Both the position numbers and the translations under genes were made by a program. Shown piece by piece: positions 16,275 through 23,746 of a DNA stretch of 24,325 nucleotides (position 1 is its first letter; the number at the start of each line of letters is the position of its first letter). The notes below the pieces were generated by a model. The model was not told the origin of the DNA. It made no database searches and saw nothing but the letters and a program-made list of their open reading frames with translations. The stretch comes from Clostridiaceae bacterium (GTDB lineage Bacteria > Bacillota > Clostridia > Oscillospirales > Acutalibacteraceae), in the NCBI GenBank assembly GCA_904501875.1, contig CAJGCQ010000006.1, forward strand, positions 1 through 24,325. The letters are read 5' to 3'.

Positions 16275-16303
16275 ATTATATCACCGCAAAGCCGACTTGT
16301 CAA
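16275..16303 (-). promoter_or_regulatory. Consensus sigma-A promoter for the amino acid transporter
   Basis: On the minus strand TTGACA (16303-16298) and TATAAT (16280-16275) are separated by exactly 17 bases, both boxes perfect. Transcription would begin near 16268 and give a leader of about 37 bases. No operator palindrome was seen in it. Confidence 0.85.
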
Positions 16304-16392
16304 CACTTTTTTGCATATTTATGATAATTTTTTGAATATTTTTCGATTTTGTGCATATTATGAGCTGAACCATTAAATATATATATTAATAT

Positions 16393-16617
16393 TGAATAAT
16401 TATTCATAATGCTCGATTTAATGAATACTATGAATATTCCGAAAAGCCTTAATTGCCTCCCTATGACCAGGAAGGTAGCTCGACACAGTCGAGACGCAGG
16501 GAGAGAAAAAGCCTGAAATAAAGCTGTTTTTGAGTACCCTTCAGTCGCCTTTGGCGACAGCTCCCCTGACAGGGGGTGTCGCTGTGGCTTTTTATATATA
16601 ATGAATATTTATTCATT
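16393..16617. repeat. Palindrome-rich intergenic repeat region
   Basis: The gap between the transporter promoter and the DUF4363 gene holds a nested set of inverted repeats. It begins with a perfect 14-base palindrome, TGAATAATTATTCA (16393-16406), and ends with AATGAAT/ATTCATT (16600-16606 / 16611-16617), which overlaps the DUF4363 stop codon. Between them lie CTCGAC/GTCGAG around ACA near 16480-16494, CTCCCT/AGGGAG, GTCGCC/GGCGAC (near 16544-16558), and AAAAGCC/GGCTTTT near the ends. The wording resembles dispersed GC-rich repeats I recall from Oscillospiraceae genomes. It may also terminate transcription. Confidence 0.55.
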
Positions 16618-16987
16618 AAAAAATACTGTGAACGCTTATTCTCGTATCCTCTTTCACCTGATGAAGCAGCATTTTAAGGGTTTCAATATGCTCGTAAAAT
16701 AAAATTTCGTCCTTGGTTTCGCTGTAAAGCAGAAGGGTAGATATTTCAAGCTCTATATCGTCAATTCGGTTATGATTCATAAAAAAGGAGAGGGTGTTTT
16801 CTTTTTCGTCCCAAAGATTGTTTAGTTTCACGGCATATTCGTGCGCTTCGCCCTTATTGTAGGCGTCTTCACAGCGAAGTATAAGCTCCTTTGTTTCATC
16901 GCAGGTTTGGGTGATATACGCAAAGCTTGAAATATACGCTGTGATAACTGCCGCCAGCAGTATTCCTGCGGCTATAAGTCTTTTCAT
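16616..16987 (-). CDS. DUF4363 family protein
   Basis: The 123-residue protein has one N-terminal membrane helix (about residues 4-25) and a helical soluble part (DETKELILRCEDAYNKGE through MLLHQVKEDTR). The pattern and the pairing with a DUF421 gene fit the uncharacterised DUF4363 family of Clostridia. Its ATG overlaps the stop of the DUF421 gene by 4 bases, so the two are coupled and likely act at the same membrane. Its stop codon lies inside a palindrome of the adjoining repeat region. Confidence 0.75.
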   Translation of the reverse strand: MKRLIAAGILLAAVITAYISSFAYITQTCDETKELILRCEDAYNKGEAHEYAVKLNNLWDEKENTLSFFMNHNRIDDIELEISTLLLYSETKDEILFYEHIETLKMLLHQVKEDTRISVHSIF

Positions 16988-17661
16988 TGCTTATCCCTCA
17001 TTTTTATAAGGCTGAAATTTCCGTACCTGTCCATAGTCATTAAAAAGACTTGTTTTATATCGGTTTTATTGGCGGCGACCTTTTCTTTGATTTTTGATTC
17101 GTCTGTTTGAAGAGCCATAAGCGATTCTTTGATTATTTTTCCGTCGCTTATAACAGGCAGGGGAAGGGCGGCTTTGCCGTTATCTATATTAAGGTCTCCC
17201 GCTGTGACGGTCTGCTCGGAAGATTTTAAAAGCACGCTCAGGTTGCCGTTTACCTCAAGCACCGCAAAGGCAACGGTGGAAATATCAAACACATTCTGCC
17301 CACGCAAAAGCTCTACTAAATCAAGCACCGTCATACGCACCTGCCGCATGGCGTTCTGGTCTATAACGCCGTTTTTGATTATCACCGCAGATTTTCCATT
17401 CATAAGCTTTCTAACCGTCATACTTTTCATCGCCAGCACCGATACAATTATCTCTAAAATTACCAGCATAAATATTGCGACAACACCGTCTAAAATAGGC
17501 TGAGAGGTGTCCTGTAGGGGAATGGCGGCGATTTCCGAGATGAGCAGGGTAACTACAAGCTCGTTGGGCTGCATTTCTCCCACCTGTCGTTTTCCCATAA
17601 GCCTTATTCCCAGTGTTACGAAAATATACAGTATAATCGTGCGGGTTATTGTAATAATCAT
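16984..17661 (-). CDS. DUF421 (YetF-like) membrane protein
   Basis: The 225-residue protein has about three N-terminal membrane helices (about residues 3-20, 36-52 and 58-80) with the family core LGIRLMGKRQVGEMQPNELVVTLLISEIAA, followed by a soluble domain starting near KSAVIIKNGVIDQNAMRQVRMT. This matches DUF421/YetF proteins, which in spore-forming Firmicutes include sporulation- and germination-linked members. The function of this copy is not known. It heads a two-gene unit with the DUF4363 gene and is divergent from the LysR-type regulator gene 143 bases away. Confidence 0.85.
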   Translation of the reverse strand: MIITITRTIILYIFVTLGIRLMGKRQVGEMQPNELVVTLLISEIAAIPLQDTSQPILDGVVAIFMLVILEIIVSVLAMKSMTVRKLMNGKSAVIIKNGVIDQNAMRQVRMTVLDLVELLRGQNVFDISTVAFAVLEVNGNLSVLLKSSEQTVTAGDLNIDNGKAALPLPVISDGKIIKESLMALQTDESKIKEKVAANKTDIKQVFLMTMDRYGNFSLIKMRDKQ

Positions 17662-17744
17662 TGTATCACCGCTGTTATTATTTGCAAATATGATAAATTT
17701 ATTTGATTATATGTGTAAATTTTTACAAAATAAGGTTTGTCGGG

Positions 17745-17772
17745 TTGACAAAATATTATTTTGTTATAAAAT
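17745..17772 (+). promoter_or_regulatory. Promoter of the LysR-type regulator
   Basis: TTGACA (17745-17750) and TAAAAT (17767-17772) are separated by 16 bases and are followed by the regulator start at 17805. LysR-type proteins often bind such divergent gaps, so autoregulation and control of the DUF421 gene from here are possible but not shown. Confidence 0.55.
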
Positions 17773-17804
17773 ATTTACATAGCTATTATGCGTGAGGTGA
17801 TACT

Positions 17805-18728
17805 GTGAATATACTGCACTTGAAATACGCTGTTGAAATTGCAAATACAAAATCAATAAGCCGTGCGGCGGAAAATTTATATATGGGTCAGCCCAACTTA
17901 TCGAGAGCCATTAAAGAGCTCGAGGAAAGCCTTAATATAACTGTTTTCAACCGTACGCCAAAAGGAATAACCGTAACCCCCGAGGGTGAGGAGTTTTTAC
18001 AGTACGCAAGGCGTATTGTAAATCAGGTCGACGAGGTCGAGGAAATGTATAAAAGCGGACGCAAATCCAAGCAAAATTTTTCTGTTTGCGTGCCCAGGGC
18101 AAGCTATATTTCCTACGCCTTTGCCGAGTTTGCAAAAAGCATTAAAACCGATATTCCCGCCGATGTTTTTTATAAGGAAACCAATTCTTCAAGGACAATT
18201 GGCAATGTGGTAAAGGGTGAATATAATTTAGGAATAGTCCGTTTTCAAACCGCCTTTGAGCGATATTTTAAAACCCTGTTTGAGGAAAAGCGCTTAAATG
18301 CCGAGATTATCACCGATTTTAAGTATGTACTTTTAATGTCAAAGAATCACCCTCTTGCGGAAAGAAAAGAAATTTACTGCAAGGATTTAGCGCCCTATAT
18401 AGAGGTTACCCACGCCGACCCGTATGTTCCCTCACTTCCCATTATTGATGTTAAAAAAGAAGAGCTTTCAAAATATGTCGACAAGCATATTTATGTATTT
18501 GAGCGGGGAAGTCAGTTCGAAATACTTAAAGAGGTTGAAAACTCATTTATGTGGGTTTCCCCCATTCCGAGTGATTTATGTGAAAAATACGGGCTTGTTT
18601 TAAAAGAATGCGCCGATACCGAAAAGGTTTATAAGGATGTCCTTATCTACCGTAACGGCTATAAGCTAACAGAGCTTGACAATGCCTTTATCACCGCCGT
18701 ATGTGATGCAAAAAGGAAGTATATTTAA
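17805..18728 (+). CDS. LysR-type transcriptional regulator
   Basis: The 307-residue protein has the LysR winged helix-turn-helix at residues 1-60 (LKYAVEIANTKSISRAAENL, QPNLSRAIKELEESL, FNRTPKGITVTPEGEEFL), a linker helix, and a C-terminal effector-binding region. The GTG start at 17805 has GAGGTGA at 17794-17800. It stands alone on the plus strand, divergent from the DUF421 gene and convergent with gpmI, so its natural target may be the divergent pair or may lie elsewhere. The ligand is unknown. Confidence 0.92.
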   Translation: MNILHLKYAVEIANTKSISRAAENLYMGQPNLSRAIKELEESLNITVFNRTPKGITVTPEGEEFLQYARRIVNQVDEVEEMYKSGRKSKQNFSVCVPRASYISYAFAEFAKSIKTDIPADVFYKETNSSRTIGNVVKGEYNLGIVRFQTAFERYFKTLFEEKRLNAEIITDFKYVLLMSKNHPLAERKEIYCKDLAPYIEVTHADPYVPSLPIIDVKKEELSKYVDKHIYVFERGSQFEILKEVENSFMWVSPIPSDLCEKYGLVLKECADTEKVYKDVLIYRNGYKLTELDNAFITAVCDAKRKYI

Positions 18729-18761
18729 TCCATTTATAATGTAGTTATATATCTAGCATAA

Positions 18762-18792
18762 AAAAGCCTCCCTTTAGACCAGGGAGGCTTTT
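18762..18792. terminator. Bidirectional terminator between the LysR gene and gpmI
   Basis: The 12-base arms AAAAGCCTCCCT (18762-18773) and AGGGAGGCTTTT (18781-18792) pair perfectly around 7 bases, with T runs reading either way. The site serves both the plus-strand regulator gene and the minus-strand glycolytic operon. Confidence 0.85.
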
Positions 18793-18813
18793 AATGAACA
18801 ATCTTGAAAAATA

Positions 18814-20328
18814 TTATTTAATAAGCGATTCGCCTGTCATTTCGGTAGGCTGGGGGAGTCCCATAATTTTAAGAATTGAAGGCACGATGTCGGCAAGTCT
18901 GCCGCCCTCCTTTAATTCACAGGGATAGCCTACAACGCAGAAAGGAACGGGATTTGTGGTGTGGGGAGTGAAGGGCTGACCGTCATCTCCAACCATACAG
19001 TCGGCATTTCCGTGGTCGGCGGTTATAATAACCGCACCGCCCATTTTAAGGGTGGAGTCGACAACTCTGCCCACGCATTTGTCAACCGCTTCAACCGCCT
19101 TTACAGCCGCATCAAACACGCCTGTGTGGCCTACCATATCGCAGTTGGCGAAGTTAAGAACAACTGCATCGTATTTGCCCGATTCTATCTGCTCACAAAC
19201 AGCGTCGCAAACAGGGTGTGCGCTCATTTCGGGCTGTAAATCAAAGGTTGGAACATCGGGGGACTGAATAAGGGTTCTGTCTTCGCCCTCGAAGGTCTTT
19301 TCTTCACCGCCGTTGAAGAAAAAGGTAACATGAGCGTACTTCTGAGTTTCGGCAATTCTTAATTGAGTCATATTTTTGCTTGCCAAATATTCGCCGAAGG
19401 TCATTTTAAGCTCTTCCGGCGGGAAAGCAACCGAAACATTAGGCATAGTTTCGTCATATTGGGTCATACAAACATAGGTAAGGGGGAAGAAGCCGTTCTT
19501 CCTCTCAAAGCCGTTGAAATCGGGATCAACCAATGTTCTTGTGAACTGTCTTGCACGGTCGGGACGGAAGTTGAAAGAAACAACGCTGTCGCCCGCCTTT
19601 ATCATACCGTTTTTATTGACAACGGTGGGAACTATAAATTCGTCGGTAATATCATTTGCGTAGGATTCTTCCATTGCTTTTACGGGATCGGAATTTTGGA
19701 TGCCCTCGCCATAAACAAAAGCGGCATATGCCTTTTCAACTCTGTCCCAAGCAAAATCACGGTCCATAGCATAGTATCTGCCCATAACAGATGCAATTTC
19801 TCCGACACCCAGTTCTTTCATTTTAGACTGAAGGTCTTTTATAAATCCGAGACCGGATGTAGTAGAAACATCTCTGCCGTCCATAAGGCAGTGAACGAAA
19901 ACTTTTTTAAGTCCGTTCTTTTTCGCGAGCTGTAAGAGCCCGTAGAGATGTTCGATGTGACTGTGAACTCCACCGTCGGAAAGAAGTCCAATAAGATGAA
20001 GCGCCGAACCGTTATCCTTGCAGTTTTGAACGGCATTCTTTAAAGCTTCAATATCAAAGAAGTCGCCGTCCTCAATAGATTTTGTGATTTTAACGAGCAT
20101 TTGATAAACAACACGGCCGGCTCCGATGTTGGTGTGACCTACCTCGCTGTTGCCCATTTGTCCGTGGGGGAGTCCTACATCAAGTCCGGAAGCGCCAATG
20201 GTAGTGAAGGGGTTTTCGTTAAAAAATTTAGTGAGATTTGGGGTTTTAGCGGTATGGATTGCATTACCTTTATCGGTATCCCTTATGCCAAAACCGTCCA
20301 TAATACATAAAACAACAGGTTTTTTCAT
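18814..20328 (-). CDS. gpmI: 2,3-bisphosphoglycerate-independent phosphoglycerate mutase
   Basis: This manganese-dependent enzyme interconverts 3- and 2-phosphoglycerate in lower glycolysis. The 504 residues are normal for the family (about 510). The N-terminal metal site is seen in CIMDGFGIRD (D11), the catalytic serine in GQMGNSEVGHTNIGAGR (S61), and C-terminal metal ligands in NFANCDMVGHTG and ITADHGNAD. It is the last gene of a leftward pgk-tpiA-gpmI unit, 18 bases after tpiA, matching the order of steps except that enolase is absent here. A terminator follows. Confidence 0.96.
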   Translation of the reverse strand: MKKPVVLCIMDGFGIRDTDKGNAIHTAKTPNLTKFFNENPFTTIGASGLDVGLPHGQMGNSEVGHTNIGAGRVVYQMLVKITKSIEDGDFFDIEALKNAVQNCKDNGSALHLIGLLSDGGVHSHIEHLYGLLQLAKKNGLKKVFVHCLMDGRDVSTTSGLGFIKDLQSKMKELGVGEIASVMGRYYAMDRDFAWDRVEKAYAAFVYGEGIQNSDPVKAMEESYANDITDEFIVPTVVNKNGMIKAGDSVVSFNFRPDRARQFTRTLVDPDFNGFERKNGFFPLTYVCMTQYDETMPNVSVAFPPEELKMTFGEYLASKNMTQLRIAETQKYAHVTFFFNGGEEKTFEGEDRTLIQSPDVPTFDLQPEMSAHPVCDAVCEQIESGKYDAVVLNFANCDMVGHTGVFDAAVKAVEAVDKCVGRVVDSTLKMGGAVIITADHGNADCMVGDDGQPFTPHTTNPVPFCVVGYPCELKEGGRLADIVPSILKIMGLPQPTEMTGESLIK

Positions 20329-20346
20329 TATTTAATCACCTTGAAA

Positions 20347-21114
20347 TTATTTGCTTGCGGCTTTAACGATAACCGAGAAATCCTCAGCCTTAAGGGAAGC
20401 TCCGCCGATAAGTCCGCCGTCAACATTAACCTTTGCAACCAGCTCATCGGCGTTTTTAGCGTTCATAGAACCGCCGTACTGGATTGTAACGGTCTCTGCC
20501 ACATCAGCGCCGTAGGCTTCTGCAATAGCGGCACGGACATAGCCGTTGCCCTCGTCAGCCTGCTCGGCTGTAGCGGTAACGCCTGTACCGATTGCCCATA
20601 CGGGCTCGTAAGCGATGATAACATTTGAAAGCTTTTCGGCCGGAACATTTGTAAGCGCCATCTTGGTCTGGTACTTAAGAAGTGTCTCGGTATAGCCAAG
20701 CTCTCTCTGCTCAAGGGTTTCGCCAACGCATACAATAGCGGTAAGACCCGCGTTTAAAGCGGCGAGTGTGCGGAGATTTACGGTCTGGTCGGTCTCGCCA
20801 AAGTACTGTCTTCTCTCGCTGTGGCCGATAACTACATACTTAACGCCCGATTCAACAAGCATCTGTGCGGAAACTTCGCCTGTATAAGCGCCGCTCTCCT
20901 TAAAATGCACATTTTCAGCGCCGATTTCAATGTTTGAACCCTCAGCGGCGGCTACAGCCGCAGGAATGTCGATAAATGGAACGCAAAGTACTACCTTGCA
21001 GTCAGCTCCCGCTACAAGGGGCTTCATTTCATTTATGAGTGCGGTTGTTTCGGACGGGGTTTTGTTCATTTTCCAGTTGCCTGCGATTACAGCGGCTCTT
21101 TTAGCTTTATTCAT
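20347..21114 (-). CDS. tpiA: Triosephosphate isomerase
   Basis: The enzyme interconverts dihydroxyacetone phosphate and glyceraldehyde 3-phosphate. The 255-residue TIM barrel has all catalytic residues: N13 and K15 in GNWKMN, H98 in IGHSERR, and E170 in AYEPVWAIGTG; the phosphate-binding segment QYGGS is near the C-terminus. The ATG is supported by AAAAGGAG. It is the middle gene of the glycolytic unit, 67 bases after pgk, and that gap contains a hairpin. Confidence 0.97.
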   Translation of the reverse strand: MNKAKRAAVIAGNWKMNKTPSETTALINEMKPLVAGADCKVVLCVPFIDIPAAVAAAEGSNIEIGAENVHFKESGAYTGEVSAQMLVESGVKYVVIGHSERRQYFGETDQTVNLRTLAALNAGLTAIVCVGETLEQRELGYTETLLKYQTKMALTNVPAEKLSNVIIAYEPVWAIGTGVTATAEQADEGNGYVRAAIAEAYGADVAETVTIQYGGSMNAKNADELVAKVNVDGGLIGGASLKAEDFSVIVKAASK

Positions 21115-21146
21115 TGTAAAAACTCCTTTTATAATTATAACACAAG

Positions 21147-21173
21147 TAAGGGTTGCTTTTTCGGCAACCCTTA
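21147..21173 (-). other. Intercistronic hairpin between pgk and tpiA
   Basis: TAAGGGTTGC (21147-21156) and GCAACCCTTA (21164-21173) form a 10-base-pair stem with a 7-base loop. On the minus strand it is not followed by a T run, so it is more likely an RNA-stabilising or processing structure than a full terminator. Confidence 0.5.
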
Positions 21174-21181
21174 AAATTTAA

Positions 21182-22393
21182 TTATTTATCGTTAAGTGCG
21201 GCAATACCGGGAAGCTCTTTGCCCTCTAAGAATTCGAGGGAAGCGCCGCCACCTGTGGAAATGTGGGTCATCTTGTCGCCGTAGCCTAAGGTGTTAACAG
21301 CCGCCGCTGAATCACCGCCGCCGATAACCGTAACAGCGTCGGTCTCTGCAAGGCTCTTAGCAACAGCAATTGTTCCCTTTGCAAGGGTGGGGTTCTCAAA
21401 TACGCCCATAGGTCCGTTCCAAACAACGGTCTTAGCAGACTTAACAGCATCTGCGAAAAGCTCGGCGGTCTTAGTGCCGATGTCAAGACTCTGATGATCG
21501 TCGGGAATCTTGTCGGCGTCAACAACCTCAACCTCAATCGGTCCGTCAATCGGGTCGGGGAAGTTCTTAGCTACTGTGCAGTCGATAGGAAGAAGAATCT
21601 TAACGCCCTTTTCCTCAGCCTTTTTAAGCATATCCTTGCAGTAGTCAATCTTCTCGGTGTCAAGGAGCGACTTACCAACGCTGTAACCCTTAGCCGCAAG
21701 GAAGGTGTAAGCCATACCGCCGCCGATAATAAGAGTATCAGCCTTGTTAAGAAGATTCTCGATAACGGTCAGCTTGTCTGCAACCTTTGCGCCGCCCAAA
21801 ATGGTAACGAAGGGACGAACGGGTGTATCAACAGCGTTGCCGAGATACTTAAGCTCTTTGCCGATAAGGTATCCGGCAACAGCCTCTTTTACATAGGAAA
21901 CAACGCCGACGGTTGAGCAGTGTGCTCTGTGAGCGGTGCCGAATGCATCGTTTACGAAAATATCAGCCAGTGAGCCCAGCTCTGCCGAGAAAGCCTCACC
22001 GTTCTTGGTTTCTTCAGCACGGTAACGGGTGTTTTCAAGAAGAACAACATCACCGTCCTGCATAGCCTCAACAGCCTTTTTAGCGTTTTCGCCTACAACA
22101 TTAGCGTCGGCCGCAAAAACAACCTCTTTGCCTAAAAGCTCGGAAAGGCGCTTTGCAACGGGAGCTAAGGAAAGCTCGGGCTTGGGCTCGCCCTTCGGCT
22201 TGCCAAGGTGAGAGCAGAGGATAACCTTGCCGCCGTCGGCAATAAGCTTTTTGATCGTGGGGAGGGCCGCGATGATGCGGTTTTCGTCAGTAATAACGCC
22301 GTTTTTAAGCGGAACATTAAAGTCACAGCGAACGAGAACCTTTTCACCTTTTACATTAATGTCGTCAACGGTCTTTTTGTTAAGAGCGTTCAT
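21182..22393 (-). CDS. pgk: Phosphoglycerate kinase
   Basis: The enzyme makes ATP from 1,3-bisphosphoglycerate. From the chosen ATG at 22393 it has 403 residues, normal for the family (about 395-400). The N-terminal substrate segment VRCDFNVP (R22, D24, N26) and the C-terminal nucleotide-binding glycines (VIGGGDSAAAV) are intact. An ATG at 22414 extends the frame by 7 residues, but AAAGGA (22408-22403) lies inside that extension and stands 9 bases before 22393, so the shorter form is preferred. It heads the pgk-tpiA-gpmI unit with its own promoter. Confidence 0.96.
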   Translation of the reverse strand: MNALNKKTVDDINVKGEKVLVRCDFNVPLKNGVITDENRIIAALPTIKKLIADGGKVILCSHLGKPKGEPKPELSLAPVAKRLSELLGKEVVFAADANVVGENAKKAVEAMQDGDVVLLENTRYRAEETKNGEAFSAELGSLADIFVNDAFGTAHRAHCSTVGVVSYVKEAVAGYLIGKELKYLGNAVDTPVRPFVTILGGAKVADKLTVIENLLNKADTLIIGGGMAYTFLAAKGYSVGKSLLDTEKIDYCKDMLKKAEEKGVKILLPIDCTVAKNFPDPIDGPIEVEVVDADKIPDDHQSLDIGTKTAELFADAVKSAKTVVWNGPMGVFENPTLAKGTIAVAKSLAETDAVTVIGGGDSAAAVNTLGYGDKMTHISTGGGASLEFLEGKELPGIAALNDK

Positions 22394-22435
22394 TGAGATA
22401 CATCCTTTCAACATTGTTAAAAATTTTACAATACT

Positions 22436-22463
22436 ATTTTACCACAAATTATTATTTTTTCAA
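22436..22463 (-). promoter_or_regulatory. Promoter of the glycolytic operon
   Basis: On the minus strand TTGAAA (22463-22458) and TAAAAT (22441-22436) are 16 bases apart in an AT-rich gap just upstream of pgk. The expected leader is about 35-40 bases. Confidence 0.55.
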
Positions 22464-22490
22464 TATTTATTTTAAGTAAGAATGTAAAAA

Positions 22491-22997
22491 TTAGCAAATA
22501 TCTTCCCATTTATAATTGTGCAACTGACCGAAGTTTTCAAGTTTTGGGTAATTCCATTGTCGTAAAGCTTCGTAAACCGCTATTGCAACCGAGTTTGAGA
22601 GGTTTAAGCTCCTGACTTCTCCTTGCATGGGTATTCTCACGCATCGTTCGGGGTTTTTAATGAGCAGCTCCTCGGGCAGACCCTTTGTTTCCTTGCCGAA
22701 AAGCAGATAGCAGTTGTCGGGGTAGGAGACATCGGAATGGGCTTTTCTGCCCTTTGTTGTGAAATAGAAAAAGGCACCCTCATTCTTTGAAAAGAAATCC
22801 TCTAAATTTTCATAGTAGGTTATGTCAAGGTAGTGCCAGTAATCGAGCCCCGCACGCTTGAGCTTTTTATCGTCAATATTAAATCCCATCGGTTTTACAA
22901 TATGAAGCCTCGCTCCCGTAGCGGCGCAGGTGCGGGCGATATTGCCCGTATTTTGGGGGATTTCGGGCTCTACCATTACAATATTAATCTTAGCCAT
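22491..22997 (-). CDS. trmL: tRNA (cytidine(34)-2'-O)-methyltransferase
   Basis: This small SPOUT-family enzyme (168 residues; typical length about 155-160) methylates the wobble ribose of certain leucine tRNAs using S-adenosylmethionine. Diagnostic segments are EPEIPQNTGNIARTCAATG near the N-terminus and the knot region GKETKGLPEELL and RSLNLSNSVAIAVYEALRQ near the C-terminus. The ATG at 22997 follows GGTGAT. It lies upstream of pgk on the same strand, but pgk has its own promoter, so it is probably a separate unit. Its upstream region contains a 21-base tandem repeat with two TATAAT boxes. Confidence 0.93.
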   Translation of the reverse strand: MAKINIVMVEPEIPQNTGNIARTCAATGARLHIVKPMGFNIDDKKLKRAGLDYWHYLDITYYENLEDFFSKNEGAFFYFTTKGRKAHSDVSYPDNCYLLFGKETKGLPEELLIKNPERCVRIPMQGEVRSLNLSNSVAIAVYEALRQWNYPKLENFGQLHNYKWEDIC

Positions 22998-23009
22998 TTT
23001 ATCACCATT

Positions 23010-23051
23010 TTAATTTTTATTATACAGTTGTTAATTTTTATTATACTGTTG
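23010..23051 (-). repeat. 21-base tandem duplication upstream of trmL
   Basis: Bases 23010-23030 and 23031-23051 are the same 21-base unit with one difference. Each copy carries a TATAAT on the minus strand (23024-23019 and 23045-23040), so the duplication doubles a potential -10 box for trmL. I find no well-placed -35 for either copy. Confidence 0.65.
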
Positions 23052-23062
23052 TCAAATTAAGG

Positions 23063-23091
23063 TTGTCAAGCAGATAAATTTGTATTATAAT
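23063..23091 (+). promoter_or_regulatory. ppa promoter
   Basis: TTGTCA (23063-23068) and TATAAT (23086-23091) with a 17-base spacer form a strong sigma-A promoter. Transcription would begin near 23098, leaving a leader of about 105 bases that contains the alternative hairpins described next. Confidence 0.75.
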
Positions 23092-23130
23092 ATATTTATA
23101 ATAAAAGGAAATCGCGGAACATGTTGGTAT

Positions 23131-23200
23131 AATCTCCATTCGCCGCTTATGGAGATTCATTACCTATTTGTGCTTAGGCTTTAGCGGCAGAATGGAGATT
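23131..23200 (+). promoter_or_regulatory. Candidate RNA switch in the ppa leader
   Basis: The segment AATCTCCATTCGCCGC (23131-23146) can pair in two exclusive ways. Its first 9 bases pair perfectly with ATGGAGATT at 23149-23157. The full 16 bases pair with 23184-23200 with one bulged A. The second pairing buries GGAG (23194-23197), the ribosome binding site of ppa, while the first leaves it free. This is the layout of a translational switch. The segment matches no riboswitch class known to me; a small inverted-repeat insertion is the alternative reading. Confidence 0.5.
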
Positions 23201-23203
23201 AAT

Positions 23204-23737
23204 ATGAATAACATTTGGCACGATATTTCTCCCTCACGGATAACGCCCGAGGATTTTATCTGTGTAATCGAAATTCCAAAGGGAAGTAAAAAGAAATACG
23301 AGCTGGATAAGGAAACAGGACTGATAATTCTTGACCGTATTCTTTACACCTCTACCCACTATCCCGCAAATTACGGCTTTATTCCTCGTACCTACGGGGA
23401 CGATAACGACCCCCTTGATGTGCTGCTTCTTTGCACCGAAAAATTGGAGCCTTTAAGCCTTGTGCGAGCCTATCCTATAGGGGTAATCAAAATGATAGAC
23501 GGAGACAGCAACGATGAAAAGATAATAGCCATTCCTTTTAATGACCCGTCTTATAATGAGTATAATGACATAGACGACCTGCCGAAACACATTTTTGATG
23601 AAATGCGTCACTTTTTCGAGGTTTATAAAAACCTGGAACATAAAAAGACCGCCGTTGATGATGTAAAGGGCAGGGAAGACGCTATAAAAATAATAGAGTC
23701 GGCTATTGAAAATTATAAAGTTCATTTTAACAAATAG
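23204..23737 (+). CDS. ppa: Inorganic pyrophosphatase, class I
   Basis: The enzyme hydrolyses pyrophosphate to two phosphates, pulling biosynthetic reactions forward. The 177 residues match the family length (about 175). Active-site segments are IPKGSKKKYELDK, YGFIPRTYGDDNDPLDVLLL (acidic D67, D69 and D72) and MIDGDSNDEKIIAIP. The frame is open upstream to a TTG at 23168 and an ATG at 23192, but GGAG at 23194-23197 stands 6 bases before the ATG at 23204, and the product from there begins like the family (MNNIWHDI). The ribosome binding site lies in a potential switch hairpin. Confidence 0.93.
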   Translation: MNNIWHDISPSRITPEDFICVIEIPKGSKKKYELDKETGLIILDRILYTSTHYPANYGFIPRTYGDDNDPLDVLLLCTEKLEPLSLVRAYPIGVIKMIDGDSNDEKIIAIPFNDPSYNEYNDIDDLPKHIFDEMRHFFEVYKNLEHKKTAVDDVKGREDAIKIIESAIENYKVHFNK

Positions 23738-23746
23738 GTGTTTTAT

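Noticed and set aside
19363..19935. 190-codon plus-strand frame inside gpmI
   Set aside because: It is antisense to a complete conserved enzyme gene, with no ribosome binding site or domain; it is a reading-frame shadow.
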